Part shown: positions 1-7,438 of the stretch, in pieces
Layout: each line of letters begins with the position of its first letter
How positions within the stretch are numbered: the first letter of the stretch is position 1
Origin: JAYZAP01 sp964645285
GTDB taxonomy: Bacteria; Pseudomonadota; Alphaproteobacteria; JAAXGF01
NCBI GenBank assembly: GCA_964645285.1
Contig: CAZYDR010000043.1
Span: 1-31,603, forward strand
Reading direction: 5' to 3'
DNA: 31,603 nt
Notes under the pieces: generated by a model
Told to the model about the DNA's origin: nothing
The model's input: the letters and a program-made list of their open reading frames with translations, nothing else
Database searches by the model: none
Position numbers and translations under genes: made by a program

Positions 1-117
1 TCGGTAAGTAAATCACCGATGATGCCGCCTTGGGGCAAGACCCTGAGCGAAGAGGATGTTGACGGCCTGATCAAGCACCTGCGGGCGCTCTGTAAGTGCG
101 AAGGGAAAAAAGGCTGA
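1..117 (+). CDS. Cytochrome c, C-terminal fragment (5' end outside window)
   Basis: The reading frame is open from base 1 to a TGA at 115-117 and gives 38 residues. The residues MMPPWG followed by an amphipathic segment (LSEEDVDGLIKHLRALCK) match the end of a class I cytochrome c: the Met would be the axial heme ligand and the last helix packs against the heme. The CxxCH motif must lie upstream of the window. It is on the same strand as the cytochrome-rich operon that follows, so it is probably another electron-transfer component of that system. The call rests only on the C-terminal helix and the Met loop, and the cytochrome class is not certain. Confidence 0.7.
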   Translation, partial: SVSKSPMMPPWGKTLSEEDVDGLIKHLRALCKCEGKKG

Positions 118-164
118 ATGGTGATAAGGCGGGGGGAAACCTCTTCCGACTCGTCCGGCTGTGC

Positions 165-263
165 TCAAAAAACGAAGAAAATGAGAATCAACGCGATGAC
201 AACGGCGTTAATGCCCATGCCGATAAAAATGACAGTGTCAGCGATTTGTTTTTTGGAGGGCAT
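165..263 (-). CDS. Possible 32-residue single-helix membrane protein
   Basis: A short frame opposite to the operon reads MPSKKQIADTVIF and then continues as one strongly hydrophobic helix that ends in IFFVF and a TGA stop. The polar, Lys-containing N-terminus followed by about 22 hydrophobic residues is the layout of a tail-anchored small membrane protein, and the codons carry a moderate third-position G/C bias. Against it, I see no convincing Shine-Dalgarno sequence before the ATG, and a - strand gene here would interrupt an otherwise + strand operon. It could be a divergently transcribed small protein or a chance frame in an AT-richer spacer. I do not recognise a family. Confidence 0.4.
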   Translation of the reverse strand: MPSKKQIADTVIFIGMGINAVVIALILIFFVF

Positions 264-343
264 GATTCGGGGAGCCTATTCCATCGGCTGTTCCTTGTCC
301 ATTGCACTGATGTCGGAAAATGTGAATCGCGGGAGGCACTGTT

Positions 344-448
344 ATGCCTGACGAAGGTAACGGCGGGGAGAGATTTGCGTGGGCTGGCCCGGCTCTGTTT
401 GCCGTGGTTTTTGCCGCCATAGCCGCATTCTTCTGGTGGCTCCTGTGA
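344..448 (+). CDS. 34-residue small membrane protein
   Basis: ATG at 344 is preceded by a good ribosome binding site (GGGAGG, about 7 bases upstream). The product begins MPDEGNGGERFAW and then forms one hydrophobic helix ending FFWWLL, so it is a single-pass peptide with a short acidic N-terminus. It lies directly upstream of another tiny membrane protein and the CydA-like gene. Cytochrome bd and cbb3 oxidases commonly have single-helix accessory subunits such as CydX or CcoQ, and this position is consistent with such a role. That role is inference, since the sequence itself matches no family I can name. Confidence 0.65.
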   Translation: MPDEGNGGERFAWAGPALFAVVFAAIAAFFWWLL

Positions 449-482
449 GCGCTGTCCGGGACGTGAGAATGAAGAGGGAACC

Positions 483-605
483 GTGGAAATAAAAAACTAT
501 CTGGCGCCTTTCATTGTGGCCTTTCTCGTTTGCGGCGGGGTTTTCCTGTTGCTCGATGTGGCCGTGATGAACATGCAGGGACTGAGTCTGATCTTTGAAC
601 AGTGA
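483..605 (+). CDS. 40-residue small membrane protein with GTG start
   Basis: A GTG at 483 follows the strong ribosome binding site AAGAGGGA. The frame runs to a TGA at 603-605 and encodes one hydrophobic helix (roughly residues 7-27) with a short polar tail ending SLIFEQ. The stop lies 25 bases before the ATG of the CydA-like gene at 631, so the two are probably cotranscribed. Together with the 34-residue peptide just upstream it suggests a set of one-helix subunits assembled with the oxidase, as CydX is with CydAB. No sequence similarity to CydX is claimed. Confidence 0.65.
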   Translation: MEIKNYLAPFIVAFLVCGGVFLLLDVAVMNMQGLSLIFEQ

Positions 606-630
606 TCGCCATATTTTCGAAAGGGGAAAA

Positions 631-2475
631 ATGAGCTCGCGCCGTCTCCTGTTGCTGGGAGGATTGTTCCTGATCTTCGCCATGGTCGTGCTCGCGCTCG
701 ATTCCTCGGGTTTTGGCGCGTCGGCTCTTGCCGGGGAGCAGGCGGCAGCCCCCGTTGCGGGCGCCGCGGCGGATGGTGCGGACGGTGCGGCGGTGACCAT
801 TCCCGCGCCTCAGCTGGGTGCCGCCGATTACCCCCAAATCGCAGGCGTCAACAGTCGTGTGGTGGTGTGGATCGCGGCCCAGTTGCACCTATGGTTCGCC
901 GCTTTCGTGCTGGCGGTGCCGATTTTCGTCTTCATTATCGAGGCGATCGGCATGCGCACCCGCGACAAACGCTACGACGACATGGCCTATGAGTTCATCA
1001 AGGTCAGCATCACCGCCTATTCGCTGACCGCGATTCTCGGCGGCCTGCTGGTGTTCTCGCTGATCCTGTTCTACCCGGGCCTGTTCGGCTATCTCAGCGG
1101 CATCTTCCGCGAGACCATGTTCTTCTACGCCGTGGTGTTCTTCGCCGAGAGCGCGGCGCTCTACGTCTACTACTACGGCTGGCACTGGCTGCAGGGCGGC
1201 TTCCGCAAGTGGGTCCACTTGACCCTCGGATTGTTGCTCAACGCCGTCGCTACCATCCTCATGTTCCTGGCCAACGCCTGGCTCACCTTCATGATGAGCC
1301 CGGCCGGACTCGACGCCGCTGGTGGTTTCGACGGGGCGACCTGGGACGCGGTCCATAACTTCCTGTGGAACCCCATCAACCTGCACCGCTTCGTCGCCAA
1401 CATCGCCTTCGGCGGTTCCATCGTCGGCGCCTATGCCGCCTTCAAGTTCCTCAGCGCGCGCAGCGCCGACGAGCGGGCGCATTACGACTGGATGGGCTAC
1501 AACGCCAACTTCATCGCCATTTCGGCGTTGTTGCCGCTGCCCTTCGCCGGCTACTATCTGGCGGCCGAGATTTACGCCTACAGCCAGCAAATGGGCATCA
1601 CCCTCATGGGCGGCGTCTTCGCCTGGCTGTTCATCATCCAGGCGGTGCTCATCGGCACCCTGTTCCTGTCGGCTAACTATTACCTGTGGTGCGGCATGGG
1701 GCGCAGCGACGGCGCCGGACGCTACAACAAGTACGTCAAGTATATCGCCATCGCCATCATCGCCGCCTTCATGGTGTGGTTCACGCCTCATACCCTGGTG
1801 CTGACCAATCAGGAACTCAAGGCGCTCGGTGGGCCCTACCACAAGTACCTGGGGCCGCTTGGCATCATGCCGGCCAAGAACATCGCGGTGAACGTGATGA
1901 TCCTGTTCACCGCGCTGAGCTTCCTGATGTATCGCCGGGCCAACAAGATCGCCGTGGTTTCCTGGGTCCGGGCCGGCAACGCCATCCAGGCGGCGCTGTT
2001 CACCGCAGGGCTGCTCAATATTCTGTTCCTCGGTGTCTATCACGGCTACTTCACCAACACGGTCTACAAGGTCGCTTCGTCGATCCCCCAGGTGATCACC
2101 ACCCTGGTGGTCATCGTTATCGCCCTGGGTCTCGATACGGCCATGTACCGGGGTTCGCGCGAAGTGGCGCCGCTGCGCTGGGGCCGGGTGCCCGAGCGGG
2201 CGCAATACGCCCTGTTCCTGCTCGCCGTCGCCTTTACTTGGCTGATGGGACTGATGGGCTACATTCGCTCGGGCATTCGCCAGCACTGGCATGTCATGTA
2301 CGTTGTGCGTGACAACTCGTCCGACGCCTTCACGCCCAGCCTGGCCTACGCCGCCAACGTGGTTTCGGTCGCCACCATCATCTTCATGGCCATGGTCATC
2401 TTCGTATTCTGGCTGAGCCAGGTCAGCGGCTGCCATACGAACGCGGCGGGTTACTGGCGGAGCGGCGAGACATGA
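631..2475 (+). CDS. Divergent cytochrome bd superfamily subunit I (CydA-like)
   Basis: This is a 614-residue polytopic membrane protein, longer than ordinary CydA. The ATG at 631 is preferred because AAGGGG precedes it; an in-frame TTG at 595 lacks such a site. An N-terminal hydrophobic segment (about 5-22) and an Ala-rich linker precede the core. The core aligns by eye with E. coli CydA: QLHLWF with His86 at the place of heme ligand His19, FFAES with Glu173 at Glu107, GW at 183-184 and NAWLTF. The Glu99 position is Phe165, with Glu161 one helical turn away. The His186 (b558 ligand) position appears to be Ala or Asn, and no GRQPW signature or long quinol loop is visible. Extra histidines lie in the second half (His387, His404, His471, His552, His554). 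There is no cydB nearby. It probably belongs to a non-quinol branch fed by cytochrome c. Its stop overlaps the next start (ATGA). Confidence 0.8.
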   Translation: MSSRRLLLLGGLFLIFAMVVLALDSSGFGASALAGEQAAAPVAGAAADGADGAAVTIPAPQLGAADYPQIAGVNSRVVVWIAAQLHLWFAAFVLAVPIFVFIIEAIGMRTRDKRYDDMAYEFIKVSITAYSLTAILGGLLVFSLILFYPGLFGYLSGIFRETMFFYAVVFFAESAALYVYYYGWHWLQGGFRKWVHLTLGLLLNAVATILMFLANAWLTFMMSPAGLDAAGGFDGATWDAVHNFLWNPINLHRFVANIAFGGSIVGAYAAFKFLSARSADERAHYDWMGYNANFIAISALLPLPFAGYYLAAEIYAYSQQMGITLMGGVFAWLFIIQAVLIGTLFLSANYYLWCGMGRSDGAGRYNKYVKYIAIAIIAAFMVWFTPHTLVLTNQELKALGGPYHKYLGPLGIMPAKNIAVNVMILFTALSFLMYRRANKIAVVSWVRAGNAIQAALFTAGLLNILFLGVYHGYFTNTVYKVASSIPQVITTLVVIVIALGLDTAMYRGSREVAPLRWGRVPERAQYALFLLAVAFTWLMGLMGYIRSGIRQHWHVMYVVRDNSSDAFTPSLAYAANVVSVATIIFMAMVIFVFWLSQVSGCHTNAAGYWRSGET

Positions 2476-3290
2476 AGAACTTCATCGCCGTCATGGCTTT
2501 CAGCCTGTTGACCATCGGCTTCTTCGCCGGCTTTTCGAACTACGGCATTCCCGACCTCAAGCCGGCGCCGCCGCCCGAGGAAGAGGCGGTCGACTTCGGC
2601 GCCATGACCATGGACCAGTTCGTCGCCCAGGGGGCGCGGCTGCTCGAGGGCAAGGGCACCTGCTTGCTGTGCCACAATCCGGTGGGCGGCCGGGCGCCGC
2701 TGCTCGATGCCGTCGCCCAGGTGGCTGCGGAACGTATCGCCGATCCAGCCTACGCCGGCGCCGCCGACGACGCCCAGTCATACCTCTACGAATCCATGGT
2801 CGAACCGTCGGCCTATGTGGTGCCGGGCTTCGGCAAGAAGGGCACCAACGACGCCGAGAGCCCGATGCCCAACGTGCTGACCGGCGGAATCGGTTTTTCG
2901 GACGCCGAGACCCTGGCCGTTATCGCCTATTTGCAGTCCAGCGGCGGCGGCGCCGTCACCGTCGAGATACCCAGCGACGCGGCGGTCGAAGACGACGACG
3001 ACGAGGATGACGGCGAAGGGCGTGAGCTGTTTGAAAGCCCTGAAGAGATTATCGAAGAGATGGCCTGCGGTGCCTGCCACCTGATCGCCGGCGAGGAGGG
3101 CGATATGGGCCCCGACCTCTCGGCCATCGGCGCCACCCGCGATGCCAGCTACCTCAGGCGCTCGATCCTCGACCCCGACGCCGATATCGCCGAGGGCTTC
3201 GAGGAAGGCATGATGCCGGCCGACTACGGCGAGCAGATGTTCGCCAGCGAGCTCGAGCTGCTGGTCGACTATCTGGCCGGGCTCAAGTAG
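2472..3290 (+). CDS. Diheme cytochrome c, membrane-anchored or secreted
   Basis: The 272-residue protein starts with a hydrophobic signal or anchor (residues 3-22). It carries two heme c sites, CLLCH at 64-68 and CGACH at 199-203. Met132 (in SPMPNV) and Met247/248 (in EGMMPA) are likely sixth ligands. A very acidic linker (EDDDDEDD, about 173-180) separates the two cytochrome domains, which may mediate docking to a basic partner. The ATG overlaps the stop of the CydA-like gene by four bases, so the two are translationally coupled. The protein would work on the periplasmic face and pass electrons to or from the CydA-like subunit. The direction of flow cannot be read from the sequence. Confidence 0.88.
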   Translation: MKNFIAVMAFSLLTIGFFAGFSNYGIPDLKPAPPPEEEAVDFGAMTMDQFVAQGARLLEGKGTCLLCHNPVGGRAPLLDAVAQVAAERIADPAYAGAADDAQSYLYESMVEPSAYVVPGFGKKGTNDAESPMPNVLTGGIGFSDAETLAVIAYLQSSGGGAVTVEIPSDAAVEDDDDEDDGEGRELFESPEEIIEEMACGACHLIAGEEGDMGPDLSAIGATRDASYLRRSILDPDADIAEGFEEGMMPADYGEQMFASELELLVDYLAGLK

Positions 3291-3301
3291 GGGCGGAGCC
3301 A

Positions 3302-4069
3302 ATGAAAATTCCCGCCTTGCTCAAAGCCGTCCTCACCGTCGCCGTGGTCTATGGTGGCCTTGACATCGTTTTCGCCCGGATCCTCGGCCAGCCGATTCCG
3401 AACAGTCTGATGACCATGTACATGTTCTTCGTGATCGTCGGTACCTTCATGGTCTTTACCTTCACCGAAGAGGGCGCGGCCGAGCTGGTGGCGCCGATCA
3501 AGGCCCTGGTCGAGGACCCGTCGAAGAAGCTGGTGCGCAACGTGGTCTTCACCATCGTCCCACTGGTCGCGGCGGGCTTCACTTTTTACCAGGCGACACC
3601 GCGCTTCGAGGCACCCCTGGAGCTTCGCGCCATCCACCCGGCGCCGCCGGACTCGGTTCAGCTCTACGGTAAACGCTTCGATCTGCTGACCCTGGAGAAC
3701 CCGTTCCGCCGCTACGAGAAGGAGGACCCCGACCGGTTCCGTGAACTGGTTGCCGAGGGCGCCACGGTCTACGTCGAGAACTGCCATTTCTGTCACGGCG
3801 ACAAGCTCGACGGTCAGGGTCCCTATGCTCAGGGGCTCAATCCGGCGCCGCTCAACTTCCAGGACATCGGCACCATCGCCCAGCTTCAGGAAGGCTTCGT
3901 ATTCTGGCGCATCGCCACCGGCGGCCCCGGCCTGCCCGACGAGGCGGCGCCGTGGATTTCCGCCATGCCCGTATGGCAGGACTTCCTTACCGAGGACGAA
4001 ATCTGGAAGGTCATCCTGTTCCTCTACGACTACACTGGGCACCGTCCCCGGTCGTGGAAACACGAGTGA
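3302..4069 (+). CDS. Membrane-anchored monoheme cytochrome c
   Basis: This 255-residue protein has two or three N-terminal transmembrane segments (about 5-25, 37-54 and 79-96) followed by a periplasmic cytochrome c domain. The heme site is CHFCH at 161-165, preceded by GATVYVENC as in typical class I domains. Met222 (in SAMPVW) is the probable axial ligand. A purine-rich GGGGCGGAG site lies just before the ATG. The anchor suggests a fixed subunit of the complex, comparable in role to the cytochrome c subunits of cbb3 oxidases or alternative complex III, but no homology to those is claimed. It overlaps the next gene at TGATG. Confidence 0.88.
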   Translation: MKIPALLKAVLTVAVVYGGLDIVFARILGQPIPNSLMTMYMFFVIVGTFMVFTFTEEGAAELVAPIKALVEDPSKKLVRNVVFTIVPLVAAGFTFYQATPRFEAPLELRAIHPAPPDSVQLYGKRFDLLTLENPFRRYEKEDPDRFRELVAEGATVYVENCHFCHGDKLDGQGPYAQGLNPAPLNFQDIGTIAQLQEGFVFWRIATGGPGLPDEAAPWISAMPVWQDFLTEDEIWKVILFLYDYTGHRPRSWKHE

Positions 4070-5595
4070 TGGCCGCCCGCATAATCGTCTTCCTGGTGGT
4101 CATGCTGCTGGCCGGCCAGGCCATGGCCGCGGCGAGCGACGCCGATCGCGGCGAGGCGATATACGCCCAGCGCTGCATGTGGTGTCACGGCGAGGAAGGC
4201 GACGGCGAGGGCGAAGGCGCCGAGCGTCTGCTGCCCCGGCCGCGCGACCTCTCCATGGCCCAGTACAAAATCAAGACCACCGGCTTCGAAGATTTCGTGC
4301 CCAACGACAGCGATCTCCAGCGCATGATCGGCAATGGCATGCCGGGTACCGCCATGCCGGGCTGGAGCGACGTGCTCTCGGAGCAGGATATCTGGGATGT
4401 GATCGCCTACATCAAGATTTTCGCCGCCCTCGACGAAGAGGAACCGAGCCAGCAGCTCGATTACGGCACCCAGGTCGCCTCGTCGCCGGAAAGCATCGCC
4501 ATGGGGCGCGAGCTGTTCCTCGACGGCGAGCGCTGCTCGGAATGCCACGGCGAGGAGGGCCGGGGCGACGCCATCAAAAAGCTCAAGGACGATGCCGGCT
4601 ACCGCACCTGGCCGCGCAACCTGACCAAACCCTGGACGTTCCGGGCGAGCAACGCGCCCAAGGACATCTTCACGCGCATCACCGTCGGTATTTCCGGCAC
4701 CCAAATGCCGTCCTTCGCCGACGCCAAGAGCAAGAAATTCCTGACCATCGAGGAGCGGTGGCACGTGGCCAATTTCGCCGCCTCCCTGGGCGCCAAGGGC
4801 GAGCCGGTCAACCCGGAGGTCACGGTCATCAAAGCCGACCGGGTCGGAGGCGCCCTGCCGACCTCGCCCGACGACCCGGTCTGGGACGCGGTGGCCGTCG
4901 CCACCTTCATGCTGGTGCCGCAAATCATCGCCGACGAGCGTTTCTTCACTCCGTCCAACGACACCATCACCGTGCGAGCGCTCTATAGCGACGACGCCGT
5001 CGCCATTCACCTGGAATGGGATGACCGCACCCGCAGCATTCCCGGCGATGAGCAGGCCGCGAAGATTGCCGATTCGGGCTTCGCCGAGGACGCCGTCGCC
5101 GTGCAGCTTCCGGTGACCATTCCCGACGGCATGGCCAAGCCCTACTTCGTCATGGGCGACGCCAAGCGCCCGGTCAACCAGTGGCGCTGGACCAGCGGCA
5201 CCAGTGAGACGCCACCGTCCGTGCAACTGGCCAACGGCCGGGGCTATGGCGATGTCGATGTCCGCGACGGCGCGGCCGTGGGCCTTGCCGCCGACGCGGT
5301 GTGGCGCAACGGCACCTGGCGCGTGGTCATGACCCGGCCACGGACCACCGATGATGCCGACAACGACCTGCAGTTCGCCGAGGGCGCCTACATTTCTATC
5401 GCCTTCGCCGCCTGGGACGGCTCCAACGGCGAGAGCGGCACCAAGCACACCCTGACCACCTGGTACTGGCTGTTGCTTAAGCCCAAGGCCGGCGCAACCC
5501 CCTACGTCATGGCCTTCGCCGTCTTCGGCACCGTGATTAGCGGCGAACTCTGGTGGGCTCGTAGCGCCCGCCGCCGCCGTGAGGACGAGGCATGA
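4069..5595 (+). CDS. Two cytochrome c domains fused to an EB_dh/NXR-gamma-like heme b domain
   Basis: The 508-residue product has a signal peptide (about 1-20), a cytochrome c domain with CMWCH at 36-40 and Met96 (TAMPGW), and a second with CSECH at 156-160 and Met213 (TQMPSF). A region of about 200 residues from 265 resembles the heme b-binding gamma subunit fold of ethylbenzene dehydrogenase, DMS dehydrogenase and nitrite oxidoreductase (DPVWDAV, YSDDAVAIHLEWDD, FVMGDAKRPVNQWRW). Met362 and Lys366 lie in the segment where that family often places heme b contacts, but I cannot assign ligands by eye. One C-terminal helix (about 478-496) ends in a basic stop-transfer RRRR. The start ATG at 4069 overlaps the previous stop. 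In the known family this domain links a molybdenum enzyme to cytochromes, yet no molybdopterin subunit is in the window. Confidence 0.82.
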   Translation: MAARIIVFLVVMLLAGQAMAAASDADRGEAIYAQRCMWCHGEEGDGEGEGAERLLPRPRDLSMAQYKIKTTGFEDFVPNDSDLQRMIGNGMPGTAMPGWSDVLSEQDIWDVIAYIKIFAALDEEEPSQQLDYGTQVASSPESIAMGRELFLDGERCSECHGEEGRGDAIKKLKDDAGYRTWPRNLTKPWTFRASNAPKDIFTRITVGISGTQMPSFADAKSKKFLTIEERWHVANFAASLGAKGEPVNPEVTVIKADRVGGALPTSPDDPVWDAVAVATFMLVPQIIADERFFTPSNDTITVRALYSDDAVAIHLEWDDRTRSIPGDEQAAKIADSGFAEDAVAVQLPVTIPDGMAKPYFVMGDAKRPVNQWRWTSGTSETPPSVQLANGRGYGDVDVRDGAAVGLAADAVWRNGTWRVVMTRPRTTDDADNDLQFAEGAYISIAFAAWDGSNGESGTKHTLTTWYWLLLKPKAGATPYVMAFAVFGTVISGELWWARSARRRREDEA

Positions 5596-5810
5596 ACGCG
5601 CCCGTGAGCAACCCGAGCGGCGCCAAGACACGGCTGTTCGGCGTCGCGCTGTTGTTTATCGGCATGCTCGACAGCCTGCTGTCGTGGCATGGCGGCATGA
5701 GCCCCGGCGGCTTTCATATGCTGCTTATCGCCGCCGGCCTGTTTTTCCTGTTTCTCGGCGGTGTTGCCCGCCGCAATGCTAACCAACCAAAAAACGAGGT
5801 ACCGCAATGA
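5592..5810 (+). CDS. Small two-helix membrane protein
   Basis: This 72-residue protein has two hydrophobic segments (about 15-31 and 41-59) joined by SWHGGMSPGG. A polar N-terminus and a basic, polar C-terminus (RRNANQPKNE) follow inside-positive logic for a hairpin with both ends in the cytoplasm. It overlaps both neighbours by four bases (ATGA at 5592 and again at 5807), so it is embedded in the coupled operon. Function is unknown. An assembly factor or accessory subunit of the cytochrome complex is the simplest idea. Confidence 0.75.
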   Translation: MNAPVSNPSGAKTRLFGVALLFIGMLDSLLSWHGGMSPGGFHMLLIAAGLFFLFLGGVARRNANQPKNEVPQ

Positions 5811-7438
5811 GCCTGATGACATCACCCATGGCGCCGGCCGAGGAGCTGGCGCCGTTCAAACGTATTCTCGTCGCCCTCGACGCCTCCGAGCATGCCGACC
5901 GTGGCCTGACCGAAGCGGCGCGGCTCGCCGCCTGGGCCGGCGGTACGGTCAGCGGCATTCATGCCTACGCCGCCAAGATGCACGACCGCCGCTTCCGCCA
6001 GATGGAGAGCGGCCTGCCCGAGGAGTACCGCGAGGAAGAAGAACTGGGTCGTCAGCGCGAGGTCCACGACACCCTCATTACCCGAGGCCTCAACGTCATC
6101 AGCGACAGTTACCACGAGACCGCCGAGCCGGTCTGTGCCGCCGCCGGCGTGCCCTATCGCGCCTTCAGCCCCGAGGGCAAGAACTACCGCCGTGTGGTCG
6201 AGGCGGCGGCGAGCGGTGATTTCGACCTGCTGGTGCTCGGCGCCATCGGTCTCGGAAAGGTCGACGGCGAAGTGGTCGGCACGGTCTGCGAGCGGACCGT
6301 GCGGCGCTCCGCCATCGACACCCTGGTCATTCGTGATGCCGCCCGGGCCCTGGGCGACGGCCCCATCGTCGTCGCCCTGGACGGCTCGCCGCTGTCCTTC
6401 GGCTCGTTCAAGCTGGCCCTCGATCTCGGCCGCCGGCTCGGTGTGCCGGTCCACGCGGTCGCCGCCTACGATCCCTACTTCCACTACGTCGCTTTCCACA
6501 AGATCGCCGATGTGTTGAGCGACGAGGCGGCCCAAGTGTTCAAGTTCAAGGAGCAGGAGAAGCTCCACGAGGACATCATTGACGCCGGCCTCGCCAAGAT
6601 CTACCAGTCCCACCTCGATGTCGCCAAGCATGTGGCCGAGGACGAGGGTGTCGAGATCACCTGCCAATTGCTCGAAGGCAAGCCGTGGCAGGCCATCGCG
6701 CGCTACCTTGGCGAGGTTGGCGCCAGCCTGGTGATGCTCGGCAAGACCGGTATCCACGCCGACCCCGACCTCGACATCGGCGGCAATGCCGAGAACCTGC
6801 TGCGCCAGGCGTCCTGCCATCTGTGGTTCGGCCAGACTGCCTATACACCGCCCCTCGAAGCCGTCGCCGCCGAGACCATCGCGTGGTCGGTCGAGGCCGA
6901 GGCGAGCCTGACTAAGGTTCCCGAGGCGGCCCAGGCCATGGTCCGTATCGCCATCCTGCGTTACGCCCAGGAACGCGGCCATACGGTGGTCACCTCGGAC
7001 ATCATGGAGGAAGTCACGGCCCGTTTCTGCCCCGCCGCCGGCGGCACTTCCGAGCCCGACGACGCGCCCGAGTGGACGGCCGAGGCCACGGCGCTGATCG
7101 AGCGGGTTGGCGATCCGTCGAGCAGCGCCACCATCCGCCTGCGGGCTGAGAAACAGGCGCGGCGTGACGGCGCGGCCGAAGTGAGCGCCGACCATGTGCG
7201 GCCTTTCCTGGCCACCGACGCCGCCCCGGCGCCGCTGTGGAACGCCGCCGCCCTGGCTCGCCTGGCCCGGGTGCCGGCCATGGTGCGGCCCGCCGTGCGC
7301 GCCCGTATCGAGGTCGAGGCGACGGAAGCCGGAGCCAGCGAGGTGATCACCGATATGGTCGAGGCCGGCATCGCCACCTCGCGCGGCGTCATGACCCAGA
7401 CCATGCAGGCGGGAGGGCACAAGACCAGCGATGGCTGA
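5807..7438 (+). CDS. Tandem universal stress protein with three PCP_red-like repeats
   Basis: The protein has 543 residues; GAGG precedes the ATG. Residues 17-176 and 185-345 are two UspA folds. The first has the ATP-binding pattern G145-x2-G148-x9-G158-T, and the second has G312-x2-G315-x9-G325-G. The C-terminal 180 residues contain three copies of a segment of about 48 residues that starts W-x-x-E-A and ends in a G-x-x-x-V/I-T-like turn: about 360-408 (WSVEAEASL...KVP), 423-469 (WTAEATAL...RV) and 478-527 (WNAAALARL...RVP). They resemble the PCP_red domain at the C-terminus of the BchB/ChlB protochlorophyllide reductase. That domain is normally tied to tetrapyrrole enzymes, which fits the heme enzymes encoded next. 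The protein is cytoplasmic and probably an ATP-responsive or tetrapyrrole-binding regulator or chaperone; this role is inferred. Confidence 0.8.
   Translation: MSLMTSPMAPAEELAPFKRILVALDASEHADRGLTEAARLAAWAGGTVSGIHAYAAKMHDRRFRQMESGLPEEYREEEELGRQREVHDTLITRGLNVISDSYHETAEPVCAAAGVPYRAFSPEGKNYRRVVEAAASGDFDLLVLGAIGLGKVDGEVVGTVCERTVRRSAIDTLVIRDAARALGDGPIVVALDGSPLSFGSFKLALDLGRRLGVPVHAVAAYDPYFHYVAFHKIADVLSDEAAQVFKFKEQEKLHEDIIDAGLAKIYQSHLDVAKHVAEDEGVEITCQLLEGKPWQAIARYLGEVGASLVMLGKTGIHADPDLDIGGNAENLLRQASCHLWFGQTAYTPPLEAVAAETIAWSVEAEASLTKVPEAAQAMVRIAILRYAQERGHTVVTSDIMEEVTARFCPAAGGTSEPDDAPEWTAEATALIERVGDPSSSATIRLRAEKQARRDGAAEVSADHVRPFLATDAAPAPLWNAAALARLARVPAMVRPAVRARIEVEATEAGASEVITDMVEAGIATSRGVMTQTMQAGGHKTSDG

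Noticed and set aside
118..351. 77-codon + strand frame before the small membrane proteins
   Set aside because: The translation is irregular and Met-rich, has no good ribosome binding site, and overlaps a better - strand membrane peptide.
595..630. Upstream TTG start for the CydA-like gene
   Set aside because: It overlaps the end of the 40-residue peptide gene and lacks a ribosome binding site, whereas ATG 631 has AAGGGG.
889..2436. Long open frame (515 codons) on the - strand opposite the CydA-like gene
   Set aside because: It is Gly/His/Asp/Glu-rich with no recognisable domain, a typical shadow of a GC-rich coding strand; the + strand frame has clear membrane and heme features.
4030..5631. 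533-codon - strand frame opposite the diheme/EB_dh gene
   Set aside because: Low-complexity Gly/Ala/His composition without motifs, opposite a well-supported cytochrome gene.
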